Shown: positions 40,796 to 50,350, counted from the first letter of the stretch. The stretch: 64,000 bases of DNA from Oceanicoccus sp. KOV_DT_Chl (GCF_900120175.1 NZ_FQLF01000002.1:992001-1056000); one strand, 5' to 3'. A program made the numbers and translations. The notes: a model not told the origin generated them from the letters alone.

Positions 40796-41809
40796 TTATT
40801 CGGGTATACGAATGATTAATTTTCCCTGATTGCTGCCGTCAAATAATTTTAAGAAGCCAGGTAAAACATTATCCAGGTCGTCAATGATTTCTTCTTTAAA
40901 TTGCAGTTTGCCTGCCATTAGCCATTCCGCCAATTGACCAACACCTTCACCAAAACGCTCAACGTAATCCAGTACCACAAAACCCTGGATGGTGGCGCTT
41001 TCAGCCACTAACTGCCAAAGGTTTTTGGGGCCAGGGGCATCAGCATCGTTATAGGTTGAAATCCAACCGCAAACCGCGACCCGGGAAAACCGATTCAGAC
41101 ACATCAAGGCCGCATCCAGAATATCGCCGCCGACATTATCAAAGTACACATCAACACCATTCGGACAAGCCGCTTTTATTGCCGCCTCATAATCGCCACA
41201 GGTTTTGTAATTGATGGCGGCATCAAAACCCAGTTCATCAGTTATCCAACGACACTTCTCTTCTGACCCAGCCATGCCGACAACATGACAACCTTGCATC
41301 TTGGCAATTTGACCAACAATTGAGCCTACCGCACCCGCAGCAGCACTGACCAAAACAGTTTCCCCGGCTTTTGGCTTACCGACATCCATTAATCCAAATA
41401 GCGCCGTTAAGCCGGTTGGGCCCAGCACACTGAGAAAATTACTCAGCGGAATACCACTATTTTCATCCAGTTTATTCATTCCCGCCGCCGGTGCTGTGGT
41501 ATAGCGCTCCCATGCACCCAACGACATGACTACATCCCCCTCGGCAACCAGATCACTATTGGACTTAACCACCCGGCCAATCACCGAGCTACGAATAGGA
41601 TCATTGATAGCAATGGGATCAATATAGTTATTTACATCACTCATCCAGCCGCGAATAGCCGGATCCAGTGAGATATACATATTGCGGATAATCGCTTCAC
41701 CTGCCGCCGGCTTAGCCACGGGCACATCGCGAAACGGCACATCCTCCGGCGTCGGCACAGACGCTGGGCGCTTAGCTAAATAATACTGACGATTAATTAA
41801 TTCACTCAT
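40796..41809 (-). CDS. NADP-dependent MDR oxidoreductase (alkenal/one, curcumin-reductase-like)
   Basis: 337 residues from the ATG at 41809 (MSELINRQYYLAKRPAS). The N-terminal RNMYISLDPAIRGWM block and the Rossmann region ETVLVSAAAGAVGSIVGQIA are diagnostic of the medium-chain reductase branch that contains CurA and leukotriene B4 12-hydroxydehydrogenase. It lacks the zinc-ligand cysteines of alcohol dehydrogenases. It reduces alpha,beta-unsaturated ketones with NADPH, plausible for phenylpropanoid-type substrates. Probably transcribed ahead of the hydratase. Confidence 0.9.
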   Translation of the reverse strand: MSELINRQYYLAKRPASVPTPEDVPFRDVPVAKPAAGEAIIRNMYISLDPAIRGWMSDVNNYIDPIAINDPIRSSVIGRVVKSNSDLVAEGDVVMSLGAWERYTTAPAAGMNKLDENSGIPLSNFLSVLGPTGLTALFGLMDVGKPKAGETVLVSAAAGAVGSIVGQIAKMQGCHVVGMAGSEEKCRWITDELGFDAAINYKTCGDYEAAIKAACPNGVDVYFDNVGGDILDAALMCLNRFSRVAVCGWISTYNDADAPGPKNLWQLVAESATIQGFVVLDYVERFGEGVGQLAEWLMAGKLQFKEEIIDDLDNVLPGFLKLFDGSNQGKLIIRIPE

Positions 41810-42090
41810 AGACCACACTGCCTTCAATTCATAATTTGTAACGCATCACCAAAGGTGATATCAACGGGCTCTATAGCCTAAGTACAACCGTTATGGTCTG
41901 GCCTTATCACAACCAACCACACTACTGCAGTTGACCGCCAGTTTAGCGCAAAGCACTTCTTGCTATCATGGGTGCAAACATAACGGCTAACAAAAAATCA
42001 GTCAACCCTGATTGTTTTTTTATCGATAATTTGATAACTTTTACCTATCACTACAATAAGCCCAAAAACCACCCCTAGCAGGAATGTGTT

Positions 42091-42435
42091 ATGACCGTAC
42101 TAGTCGCAGGAACCGTTGAAGTTAAAGCCGAAGATCGCGCCAAGGCACTGGCTGATGCCACTGCACTGATGGCCGAAACCCGCTCTCAAAAAGGCTGTCA
42201 GCATTATGTATGGTCTGCTGACCCAACCTCTGATACCCGCATTTATGTGTATGAAAACTGGGACTCCTCTGAAGACTTATCTGCCCACTTAGCGGGCCCC
42301 TTTTATGCCAAAATGCTGGGCGTACTGGGTAGCTATGATGTGTCCAATGTTGAAGTCTCAAAATTCAAAATTGCGCTTGAGGAACCAGTATACGATCCAG
42401 AGGGTAAACCCCGTGGCGATTTTTTTACTGGATAA
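42091..42435 (+). CDS. antibiotic-biosynthesis-type monooxygenase (ABM domain)
   Basis: 114 residues. The ferredoxin-like dimeric alpha-beta barrel pattern (VLVAGTVEVKAEDRAKALAD, TRSQKGCQHYVWSADPTSDT, YVYENWDSSEDLSAHLAG) with the conserved ENW is typical of ABM/YgiN proteins, small quinol or aromatic monooxygenases. AGGA precedes the ATG at about 7 bases. It is the first gene of a co-directional series with the molybdoenzyme. Confidence 0.85.
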   Translation: MTVLVAGTVEVKAEDRAKALADATALMAETRSQKGCQHYVWSADPTSDTRIYVYENWDSSEDLSAHLAGPFYAKMLGVLGSYDVSNVEVSKFKIALEEPVYDPEGKPRGDFFTG

Positions 42436-42478
42436 TAAGCTCTAGTTCTGCACTTTACTCACAACCCAGGTTACCCCG

Positions 42479-44662
42479 ATGGCTGACAATAAGACTGAAA
42501 AGCACATTAAGACCTATTGCCGCTTTTGCCATGCAAACTGCCCGATGGAAATTGCGGTGGCAGACAATAAAATAGTATCGCTGCGGCCTGATACTGACAA
42601 TGAAGTTTTCGGCGGCTATACCTGCCTTAAAGGCCGGCAAATGCCAGAGCAGCACAACTTGCCTGAACGCATCCTGACTTCATTAAAGAAAAACGCCGAC
42701 GGCAGCCGCACGGCCATCAGTAGTAGTCAGGCGCTGGATGAAATCGCCGACCAACTTAAAACCATCAAAGAGAAGTACGGCCCTCGCGCTATCGCCAGCT
42801 ATAACGGCACGGTTTCTTTTCAAAACTCGGCCACTCACCCGGTGGCTAAAGCCTGGCATGTGGCTCTGGACTCACCGTCTTATTACACCAGCATCACCAT
42901 CGACCAACCCGCCAAAGTCGGTATCGGGCAAGCCCGCATGGGGTTTTGGCTGGGCGGCCAACATACCTGGCGCGACTCCAATGTAGCGCTGATTATTGGC
43001 AATAACACGCTGGTGTCACACTTTTCTATTCCTGGTGGAATCCCGTCTTTTAGCCCCAGTAACGCCTTGCGGGAAGGCAAAAAGCGCGGCATGAAAATTA
43101 TCTGCGTAGACCCGCGTAAATCCGAAGTGGCCTCTCGATCCGACTTGCACTTACAAATCAAACCGGGGCAGGATGCGGTATTACTGGCAGGACTGATTCA
43201 TATTATTCTGGCTGAAAACCTGCACGATGCGGAATTCTGCGCCGAAAACATCGACAACCTCGATATTTTTAAAGCTAGCCTTGAACGCTTTACCCCTGAT
43301 TATGTCGCCGCACGTACAGAGCTGGATAAAGACGACATTATCACCGCCGCACGCATGTTTGCCGCCGGTCCGAAAGGGTGTGCCACTACTGGTACCGGTC
43401 CCGAAATGGGCCCCTACCCCAACCTCATTCAACACCTGACCCAAACCATCAATGCAATTTGTGGTCGCCATTACCGTGCCGGTGAAAAGCTACCCAACCC
43501 CGGAGTACTATCGCCAGCGTTTCCACGTCTCGCACAAGCAGTGCCGCCACAACCAGAATGGCTGACCGGAGTCCGCAGCCGAGTCTCTGATGATATTGGT
43601 GAAGTCACCGTACTAACCGCCAACGGCCCGATTAAAGAAATGCCCACCGCTATCTGTGCCGATGAAATTTTAATGCCTGGCGATGGCCAGATTAAGGCCT
43701 TGATCGTAGTCGGCGGCAATCCCTTGTTGGCATGGCCAGGCCAGGAAAAAGCCTTCAAGGCGCTAAATAATCTGGATCTACTGGTTTGCATCGATTACAA
43801 ACTGTCAGCGACCGCAGAAATGGCGGATTATGTGATTGGCTCCAAACTCTGTCTTGAACGCGACGACCTCACCGTACTAACAGACATTTGGTATGAAAAA
43901 CCCTATAGCCATTACGCCAAAGCGGTCGTTGAAGCCGAGGGCGACGTGATTGAAGAATGGGAATTATTTTGGGAATTAGGTAAACGTTTGGGGCTGGACC
44001 TTAGCATCCGCGACCAGCCGGTCGACATGGTGAATAAACCAAGCAAATACGAAATATTAGAAAAAATGACAGTGGGTTCACGGGTACCTCTGGCCGATAT
44101 TTACAACCGCGATGGCGGCCATGTCTTTGACGTGCCCGACGTAATGATCGAACCCGCCGACCCTGCCACCAAAGGCATGCTGGATTTATTCCCGGACGGG
44201 CTTGCCGAAGAACTGAGCGGCGCTGCCACCGATGCCGACAGCAGCTTGCAAGCCAAAGGCGAATACCCCTTCCTGCTAATCAGTCGCCGCATGAAAAACG
44301 TTTTCAATTCTACCGGGCCGGAGCTGACCTTCCTCGCATCAAAAACCACCACCAACCCGGCGTTTATCAACCCCGAAGATTTGGCGGCACTACAGATTGA
44401 AGACGGTGAGCTGATCTCGATCAGCTCGAATCGCGGCCAAATCCCGGCAGTCGCGCAAAGCAGCCCCGACATTAAACGCGGCGTAGTTTCCATGGCTCAC
44501 TGCTGGGGGCCAGCACCGGATGGTTCCGGTGACGAGCGCGTTCGCGAGATCGGCGCCAACACTAACCGACTGATTCATAATTTGGATCACTCGGAAAAAT
44601 ACTCGGGCATGGCGCGCCAAAGCGCGATTGCTATCCGCATACACAAATCCACTGCCGCCTAA
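42479..44662 (+). CDS. molybdopterin-dependent oxidoreductase
   Basis: 727 residues. An N-terminal [4Fe-4S] binding pattern C14-x2-C17-x3-C21-x27-C49 is followed by the bis-MGD catalytic domain (GPRAIASYNGTVSFQNSATH ... NVALIIGNNTLVSH) and the C-terminal dinucleotide-binding domain (FLLISRRMKNVFNSTGPELT, INPEDLAALQIEDGELISI). No Tat signal, so cytoplasmic. It belongs to the formate-dehydrogenase/BisC-like DMSO reductase superfamily; the substrate is uncertain. It is flanked by an ABM monooxygenase and an LLM oxidoreductase. Confidence 0.9.
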   Translation: MADNKTEKHIKTYCRFCHANCPMEIAVADNKIVSLRPDTDNEVFGGYTCLKGRQMPEQHNLPERILTSLKKNADGSRTAISSSQALDEIADQLKTIKEKYGPRAIASYNGTVSFQNSATHPVAKAWHVALDSPSYYTSITIDQPAKVGIGQARMGFWLGGQHTWRDSNVALIIGNNTLVSHFSIPGGIPSFSPSNALREGKKRGMKIICVDPRKSEVASRSDLHLQIKPGQDAVLLAGLIHIILAENLHDAEFCAENIDNLDIFKASLERFTPDYVAARTELDKDDIITAARMFAAGPKGCATTGTGPEMGPYPNLIQHLTQTINAICGRHYRAGEKLPNPGVLSPAFPRLAQAVPPQPEWLTGVRSRVSDDIGEVTVLTANGPIKEMPTAICADEILMPGDGQIKALIVVGGNPLLAWPGQEKAFKALNNLDLLVCIDYKLSATAEMADYVIGSKLCLERDDLTVLTDIWYEKPYSHYAKAVVEAEGDVIEEWELFWELGKRLGLDLSIRDQPVDMVNKPSKYEILEKMTVGSRVPLADIYNRDGGHVFDVPDVMIEPADPATKGMLDLFPDGLAEELSGAATDADSSLQAKGEYPFLLISRRMKNVFNSTGPELTFLASKTTTNPAFINPEDLAALQIEDGELISISSNRGQIPAVAQSSPDIKRGVVSMAHCWGPAPDGSGDERVREIGANTNRLIHNLDHSEKYSGMARQSAIAIRIHKSTAA

Positions 44663-44673
44663 GGTTAAGCGAT

Positions 44674-45663
44674 ATGAGCACTAAAAAACCGTTTCGTTTT
44701 TCACTGCAAAGTTTTAATACTGACTCGCCGAAAAACTGGCGCAATTTAATCGCCAAAACCGAAAGCCTGGGTTACTCCACCTTTCATTTGGCCGATCACT
44801 TTTTAAGTTCTGGCCCGGCTTTAGACAGCACTTACCACCCACCGCAAATGCTGGCCGCGATGCCGACTATTGCCATGGCGCTAGAGCAAACCACCACTTT
44901 ACGGGTCGGCTGCCGGGTATTTTGTAATGATTACCGCCACCCGATTATGCTGGCCAAAGAAGCGGCCACGCTGGATTATTTATCCGAAGGCCGGTTTGAA
45001 TTTGGCATAGGTGCAGGCTGGATTAAAAATGAATACGATGCCGTCAATCTTGAATTTGACGAATTTCCCGAGCGCTTTAATCGCTTTGCTGAAACTATTC
45101 ACGCCTACAAAGCCTTTATGACTGGTGAGCCATTAAACATTGATGGCGAGACACTAAAATGGTCAGGTTTTCACGGCACCCCCACCCCGGCACAGCAACC
45201 CTACCCACCGATTATGATTGGCGGCGGCAGCAAAAAGATTTTAACCTTTGCCGGCGAGCAGGCGGATATCGTCAGCCTAAACTTTAATAACCGTGCCGGC
45301 ATGCTAGGCCCGGATGGAATGAACTCGGGGCTGGCCGCCGCCACCGCCAAAAAAATTGATTGGATTCGCAATGGTGCCGGTGATCGCTTTAACAATATAG
45401 AGCTTGAGATCGGTGCCTATAACACTATAGTAACCGACCATCCGTTGCCTACCGCCACCGCCATAGGTGAAGCATTAGGCCTGTCAGCTGAAGACATCCT
45501 GACCCACCCGCACTGTTTAATTGGCAGCATCGATTTTATTTGTGAGGAACTGGAACGGCGTCGGGAGGCTTACGGTATTTCTTATGTGGCGGTACTGGAT
45601 GACGGCCAAAATAATATGGTAGACATGTTTGCACCGGTGGTAGCCAGACTTGCGGGTAAATAA
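44674..45663 (+). CDS. LLM-class F420/FMN-dependent oxidoreductase
   Basis: 329 residues: PFRFSLQSFNTDSPKNWRNL, LGYSTFHLADHFLSS, EGRFEFGIGAGWIKNEYDAV, and PPIMIGGGSKKILTFAGEQA belong to the TIGR-type luciferase-like oxidoreductases common in mycobacteria and marine gammaproteobacteria. It starts 11 bp after the molybdoenzyme with AAGG at the right spacing. The substrate is unknown; co-transcription with the molybdoenzyme suggests a shared pathway. Confidence 0.9.
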   Translation: MSTKKPFRFSLQSFNTDSPKNWRNLIAKTESLGYSTFHLADHFLSSGPALDSTYHPPQMLAAMPTIAMALEQTTTLRVGCRVFCNDYRHPIMLAKEAATLDYLSEGRFEFGIGAGWIKNEYDAVNLEFDEFPERFNRFAETIHAYKAFMTGEPLNIDGETLKWSGFHGTPTPAQQPYPPIMIGGGSKKILTFAGEQADIVSLNFNNRAGMLGPDGMNSGLAAATAKKIDWIRNGAGDRFNNIELEIGAYNTIVTDHPLPTATAIGEALGLSAEDILTHPHCLIGSIDFICEELERRREAYGISYVAVLDDGQNNMVDMFAPVVARLAGK

Positions 45664-45712
45664 TCGCTGGTGCAATATTCTTTTTTTTCGTTTTAATACT
45701 TTGAGGTAACCC

Positions 45713-47179
45713 ATGCTAACGCTTTCTGATCCATCCCTTTTACGTTCACAACTTTATATTAACGGTGAATGGGTAAATGCTGATAGCGGCGCTACCATGC
45801 CGGTATCAAACCCCGCCACCAAAGCCAACATTATCGACATCCCCAATGCGGGTGCTGCAGAAACCCGCCGCGCCATTGAAGCGGCTGACGTGGCCTTTCA
45901 AAGCTGGCGCAATGTCGTTGCCAAAGAGCGTTCCGCTATTTTAAAGCGCTGGTTTCAATTAATTATGGCCAACCAGGAAGACCTGGCCAAAATCATGACT
46001 GCAGAACAAGGTAAACCGTTAGCTGAATCCCGCGGCGAAGTTGCCTACGGTGCCGCCTTTGTTGAATGGTTTGCCGAAGAAGGTCGTCGCATCAACGGTG
46101 ACACCATTGCTGCCAACAACCCGAACCATCGCATCGTGACATTGAAGCAACCTGTCGGCGTGGTCGCAGCGATTACCCCATGGAATTTTCCAATCGCAAT
46201 GATTACCCGCAAAGTGGCACCAGCTTTAGCTGCAGGTTGCACGATTGTATTAAAACCTGCCACAGAAACACCGCTGTGTGCTTTGGCATTAGCCAAACTC
46301 GGTGAAGATGCCGGGATTCCTGCTGGCGTTTTCAGCGTTGTCGCCGGCAATAAAGCCCGCGATATCGGCGGTGAAATGACCAGCAGTAAAATCGTTCGCA
46401 AACTAACATTTACTGGCTCTACTGAAATCGGCAAAGTGTTGATGGAGCAATGTGCTGGCACCGTTAAGAAAACCTCAATGGAACTAGGCGGCAACGCACC
46501 CTTTATTGTGTTTGATGATGCTGACCTCGATGAAGCAGTGATCGGTGCCATGGCATCCAAATATCGCAACGCCGGCCAAACCTGTGTTTGCGCCAACCGT
46601 ATTTTGGTGCAGGAGTCAGTCTACGAGGCCTTCACAGAAAAATTTGTCGCCGCAGTCAAAGCGTTAAAAGTAGGCAACGGTGCTGATGACGGCGTAACCA
46701 TTGGACCATTAATTAATGATGACGCTTTCTCCAAAGTTAGCGCCATTGTTAAGCAAGCTGTAGACAACGGCGCCAAAGTTTTAATTGGTGGCAACGGCTC
46801 TGAAAAAGACGGTGAAAACTTTTACTACCCCACCGTATTAACTGATGTCGATAACACCATGGACGTTTACAACGAAGAAATTTTTGGACCGGTCGCACCA
46901 ATCTTTAAATTCAAAACCGAAGAAGAAGCCATTCGCATTGGTAACGACACGCCGTTTGGTTTGTCTGCGTATTTTTATGCCCGTGACATTGGCCGTATCT
47001 GGCGCGTTAGTGAAGGTTTGGACTACGGTATCGTCGGCATAAACGAAGGGGTTATCTCAACTGAAGTAGCACCTTTTGGCGGCGTTAAAGAATCCGGCAT
47101 CGGTCGTGAAGGCTCTAAATACGGTATCGATGATTATCTGGAAATTAAATATTTGTGTATGGGTGGGGTTAACAAGTAA
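45713..47179 (+). CDS. gabD: succinate-semialdehyde/aldehyde dehydrogenase
   Basis: 488 residues of the GabD type. NAD(P) motif GSTEIGKVLM, the catalytic Glu in TSMELGGNAPFIVFDDADLD and Cys in GQTCVCANRI, the PWNFPIAMITRK anchor, and the EEIFGPVAPIFKF signature. It is closest to NAD(P)-dependent succinate-semialdehyde dehydrogenases, although a broader semialdehyde role in this catabolic context is possible. A GAGG lies seven bases upstream. The last 27 codons are duplicated about 800 bp downstream (47913-48000). Confidence 0.9.
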   Translation: MLTLSDPSLLRSQLYINGEWVNADSGATMPVSNPATKANIIDIPNAGAAETRRAIEAADVAFQSWRNVVAKERSAILKRWFQLIMANQEDLAKIMTAEQGKPLAESRGEVAYGAAFVEWFAEEGRRINGDTIAANNPNHRIVTLKQPVGVVAAITPWNFPIAMITRKVAPALAAGCTIVLKPATETPLCALALAKLGEDAGIPAGVFSVVAGNKARDIGGEMTSSKIVRKLTFTGSTEIGKVLMEQCAGTVKKTSMELGGNAPFIVFDDADLDEAVIGAMASKYRNAGQTCVCANRILVQESVYEAFTEKFVAAVKALKVGNGADDGVTIGPLINDDAFSKVSAIVKQAVDNGAKVLIGGNGSEKDGENFYYPTVLTDVDNTMDVYNEEIFGPVAPIFKFKTEEEAIRIGNDTPFGLSAYFYARDIGRIWRVSEGLDYGIVGINEGVISTEVAPFGGVKESGIGREGSKYGIDDYLEIKYLCMGGVNK

Positions 47180-47234
47180 CTAGCCTGGATACATTAAGCT
47201 ACAAAAATTGATAATAATAAACTAAGGACAAGAC

Positions 47235-47765
47235 ATGAAATTAAACTTAATATTAGCGGCGCTACTATTTACTTCTATTGCGACAACTGCCAACGCAGAA
47301 GGAGGCTATGGCGGGTTTGCAATTCAAGGCACTAACTATGAGGCAGACGGTGTATCAGATGACGCCGATGTAAACGCTATATTTCTAAAATATGGTCGTC
47401 GTATTAATAACACATTTTCAGTTGAAGGCCGACTGGGTTATGGGGTGAGTGACGGCTCTGTCGAGGTGCTAGGTGTCGATGTAGATATAGAACTAGATAA
47501 GTTTGCTGGTATTTATACCACTGCACGACTAACAACCGACAGCGCATTTAAACCCTACGCGATCATAGGTGCAACTTACGTCGAGTCAAGCGCTTCGGTT
47601 GTGGGCGTAACCATAGAGGGCGATGAGACCGGCCTGTCTTATGGAGCTGGTGTAGAGTTGCATATTCATCAAGATGCGGTTATTAACTTAGAGTACATGT
47701 CTTACCTTGATAAGGGTGATATAGAAATTTCAGGTATATCACTTGGTATTAACTTCCAATTCTAA
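47235..47765 (+). CDS. outer-membrane beta-barrel protein
   Basis: 176 residues with a Sec signal peptide (MKLNLILAALLFTSIATTAN A) and an eight-strand OmpX/OmpA-like barrel pattern: alternating hydrophobic strands (FSVEGRLGYGVSDG, KFAGIYTTARL, KPYAIIGATYVE, SYGAGVELHI) and a C-terminal Phe (SLGINFQF). It lies between gabD and a duplicate of the gabD 3' end, so it was probably inserted or captured there. It is followed by a terminator. Confidence 0.85.
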   Translation: MKLNLILAALLFTSIATTANAEGGYGGFAIQGTNYEADGVSDDADVNAIFLKYGRRINNTFSVEGRLGYGVSDGSVEVLGVDVDIELDKFAGIYTTARLTTDSAFKPYAIIGATYVESSASVVGVTIEGDETGLSYGAGVELHIHQDAVINLEYMSYLDKGDIEISGISLGINFQF

Positions 47766-47835
47766 TCATGTGAACTTGCACTAATAATCCGCATCTCGAT
47801 GTACAAAGGAATGCTATAGAATTGCAGAAATGATC

Positions 47836-47862
47836 AAAGGCTACTTCGGTAGCTTTTTTTAC
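47836..47862 (+). terminator. intrinsic terminator
   Basis: AAAGGCTAC TTCG GTAGC followed by eight T. A stable tetraloop hairpin after the outer-membrane protein gene. Confidence 0.85.
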
Positions 47863-47885
47863 ACTACAGTGAATAGTCAGGACAG

Positions 47886-48085
47886 GCACTGCTAAGCATC
47901 GGGCACTGCTAAGCATCGGTCGTGAAGGCTCTAAATACGGTATCGATGATTATCTGGAAATTAAATATTTGTGTATGGGTGGCGTGAACAAGTAACCAGC
48001 CTGAATACATTAAGCTACAAAACTTAGCCATTAAACCCCTGCAAGCAGGGGTTTTTATTATCGACGACTTACAAGTGCAATGCTA
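47886..48085. repeat. partial duplication of the gabD 3' end, terminator and ALDH 3' end
   Basis: 47913-48022 repeats the final codons and trailer of gabD (compare 47098-47210), including the stop. 48021-48080 matches 50501-50568, the terminator and last codons of the facing aldehyde dehydrogenase. This fragment preserves an ancestral tail-to-tail gabD / aldehyde dehydrogenase junction. It begins with a 17-bp tandem repeat (GCACTGCTAAGCATCGG twice, 47886-47919). Confidence 0.85.
48033..48056. terminator. terminator (duplicated copy)
   Basis: AAACCCCTGC AA GCAGGGGTTTTT. The same type of terminator ends the intact aldehyde dehydrogenase gene at 50514-50539. Confidence 0.8.
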
Positions 48086-48452
48086 AATGTGGTTCATATT
48101 AAATCTGACAAGTCATCGGCAAAGTGCAGCATGTCTGTAGTTGAAGGCACAGCTGCCGACTGGGAAATTAGTTTACGCGGAAGGTAAAGCAGTCGGTATT
48201 GCCCCTTAACAGCCTGAGGGCTGTTAAGGCCCTGCGGGCTTCGCCTTCGGCTCGGTCCAAACGCTATGCGCGTTTGTGACCCATTGCAGGCCCGAGTAAT
48301 TACGTGCGCATTCCAGTTGGCAGGAAATTGGATAGGATCGATCTTATCGCGGCACGATGTTGTTTCGAAGTATCTGCCAGAATGGCAAGTTGATAAATCG
48401 GAGTGACCTGAAAAAGGTTTATTTAGGGAAATCGTGCCAACGGTTTCTGTCA
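48086..48452. other. gene-poor stretch
   Basis: No convincing ORF. A GCCCTGCGGGC/GCCTTCGGC-rich patch around 48220-48255 could be a decayed terminator or mobile-element end. Confidence 0.4.
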
Positions 48453-48499
48453 GGGGTCAGAGCCACTTTTGTAAACAGCACAAAAGTGGGTCCGACCCC
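48453..48499. repeat. REP-like hairpin (GGGGTC...GACCCC)
   Basis: GGGGTCAGAGCCACTTTTGT pairs with ACAAAAGTGGGTCCGACCCC across a 7-base loop. This palindrome type is widespread next to Y1/RAYT transposases; no transposase is present here. Compare the hairpin at 24581. Confidence 0.75.
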
Positions 48500-48629
48500 G
48501 CACTGTGCCATGGCAAGTATTATTTCTATCCGACCTCGTACCAACGTCTCTAATTTGGCACAGTTGCGACCAGTGGTGATTTTTATCGTTTTAGTCGCTA
48601 CGTAACCCGAAGCGGGCATATCTTATCCC

Positions 48630-48960
48630 GTCATTCCCGAAGGCGCACTACTGTTCTGAATAAATCTGAAGCACCCCAGATAAGCCGAAGTCATCCTCGA
48701 CTTGATCGCCTTGCTGTCCGGGATAAATTAGCAGCTTTAGAGTTTCAGCCTTCACTAATAGCACGAAACGTGTCGAGATAAGTCAGAGACTCAATTTTTT
48801 ATTCGTCATTCCCGACTCCGATCGGGACAAAAGCACGAAGTGCGTTGAACGCCTGTTTTATTCAAGGCGGCCCGTAGGGTGTACCCAAAACGCTTCACGG
48901 GTCAGGCTCAGTGGAACGAATAATCTAGTGCTACAAAGTGCTGAGTAAGGGGCTTTGTAT
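48630..48960. repeat. dispersed intergenic repeat, copy B
   Basis: Shares the GTCATCCTCGACTTGATCG and GGGATAAATT modules, the TTCACTAATAGCACGAAACG block (also in copy C) and, in inverted orientation, the long module ending TAATCTAGTGCTACAAAGTG that copy A carries. Confidence 0.8.
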
Positions 48961-49097
48961 AAACTCCGGGGAAAACTGCACGATTATACTTCGGGATGAG
49001 TATTCACACAGCACATACCCAAAACCGACAAATACCAAGACCACTATACGCGTAATCTTTCAGACTGCTCCCGACCTATTTCAAGTTTTTTTAGTGA

Positions 49098-49769
49098 TTA
49101 GTGTTGACGGAGAATTTTTGAACCACCAAGGGTGAATATCGCTGACAAGAATAGCCATAATCCACCCGGCAGCGGAACGGCCGAAAGGGACTCAATATTT
49201 ACTGGCGTACCACACTCCTCTCCATCCAAACAGTTTGAGGTGCTGATTAAGAAGACGCTATCAGCAAAAGTTGTGTCATTACCATAAACTTCACGTGTAC
49301 GGAAAATCCATTGCTCGTAGGCACCTCCAGTCACAAACTCGATCGGTCCAACTACGTTCATAAGCGTTGGCGTGCCGATATTCAGGTAAGGGCATATCAC
49401 AAACAGTTGAGTACTATTTCCCTCAGTGCAGTTATTAATGGTTTGGCTTGGGGGTGAGGCGAAAGAGTCTGGGCTAATCAATGTCATGGTAAAGGAGGAT
49501 TGTATTATGGCGTCCTCGGCCAATATATCTAAACCCGTTAAATAACTGATGCGATGAACGCTCGATTCCCAGTTAAAGGTTCCCTGATCGCTATCAAAAA
49601 TACCATTGGTCAGATATTCGATGGCACTACCATTATTACTGATATAACTACCTTCAACGGTACCGTTGACGACAGTTTTTGATTGAACCGTAATGCTTCG
49701 CAGGGCGGATTGAGCGGGTAAAGCAATGATTAAACTTAAAGTGCAAAAGCCAAGCAATTTCAGAAACAT
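49098..49769 (-). CDS. secreted protein with VPLP-CTERM sorting tail
   Basis: 223 residues from the ATG at 49769, with a Sec signal (MFLKLLGFCTLSLIIALPAQ). The C-terminus is AVPLPGGLWLF followed by a hydrophobic segment and the basic tail KILRQH, which is the VPLPA-type variant of PEP-CTERM exosortase signals. The mature region carries two Cys pairs (NCTEGN...ICPY; NCLDGEECG). It is flanked by repeats on both sides, with no partner gene visible. It should be surface-exposed or released if the host has an exosortase system. Confidence 0.75.
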   Translation of the reverse strand: MFLKLLGFCTLSLIIALPAQSALRSITVQSKTVVNGTVEGSYISNNGSAIEYLTNGIFDSDQGTFNWESSVHRISYLTGLDILAEDAIIQSSFTMTLISPDSFASPPSQTINNCTEGNSTQLFVICPYLNIGTPTLMNVVGPIEFVTGGAYEQWIFRTREVYGNDTTFADSVFLISTSNCLDGEECGTPVNIESLSAVPLPGGLWLFLSAIFTLGGSKILRQH

Positions 49770-50084
49770 GAGCAAATCCTTTTTGATTATTATTTGGTCG
49801 ATATTTATACCCCATAATGAGACAGCCGTCCAGTTTCTAGTAACTATCATCCAGCTACCTGGATTACACGAGGCTTGAAGTTATTTTTTCTTCATTAAAG
49901 AGTAGCTCTTAACGCTGAGTCAATAAATGTATACTCAGGCCGGTACCTGTCATATTAGCGAAATAAGCGTTTGGATGTTGTATTGAGATATTTAATCCGC
50001 TTTTAGCACGGAGCTGCCGCCTGCATAATTATTTTACCTATAAAGGAAATGACAATACCCTACCTACAGCTGACGTATTAATTG

Positions 50085-50350
50085 CATAGTCATTCCCGTA
50101 GGCGCACTGCTGTCCGGGATAAATTTACGGTTTTAGAGTTTCAGCCTTCACTAATAGCACGAAACGTGTCGAGATAAAGTAGAGACTCAATTTTTTATTC
50201 GTCATTCCCGACTTGATCGGGGATGACTTCAATTTATCTGGGATGTTTCAGAATTATCCCGGACAGCAATGCGATCAAGTCGAGGATGACTTAGGCTTAT
50301 TTATGGTGTTTTAGATTTATCCCTGACAGCAGTGCGCTTACCCGAGAATG
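50085..50350. repeat. dispersed intergenic repeat, copy C
   Basis: Carries TTCACTAATAGCACGAAACG and GAGACTCAATTTTTTATTCG in the same orientation as copy B, then CAAGTCGAGGATGACTTAGG and TTTATGGTGTTTTAGATTTA in inverted orientation relative to copy A. The inverted internal halves suggest an element with long terminal inverted repeats. Confidence 0.8.

Noticed and set aside
48357-48605. 82-codon plus-strand ORF in the repeat region
   Set aside because: It runs through the REP-like hairpin, has no ribosome-binding site and no recognisable family.
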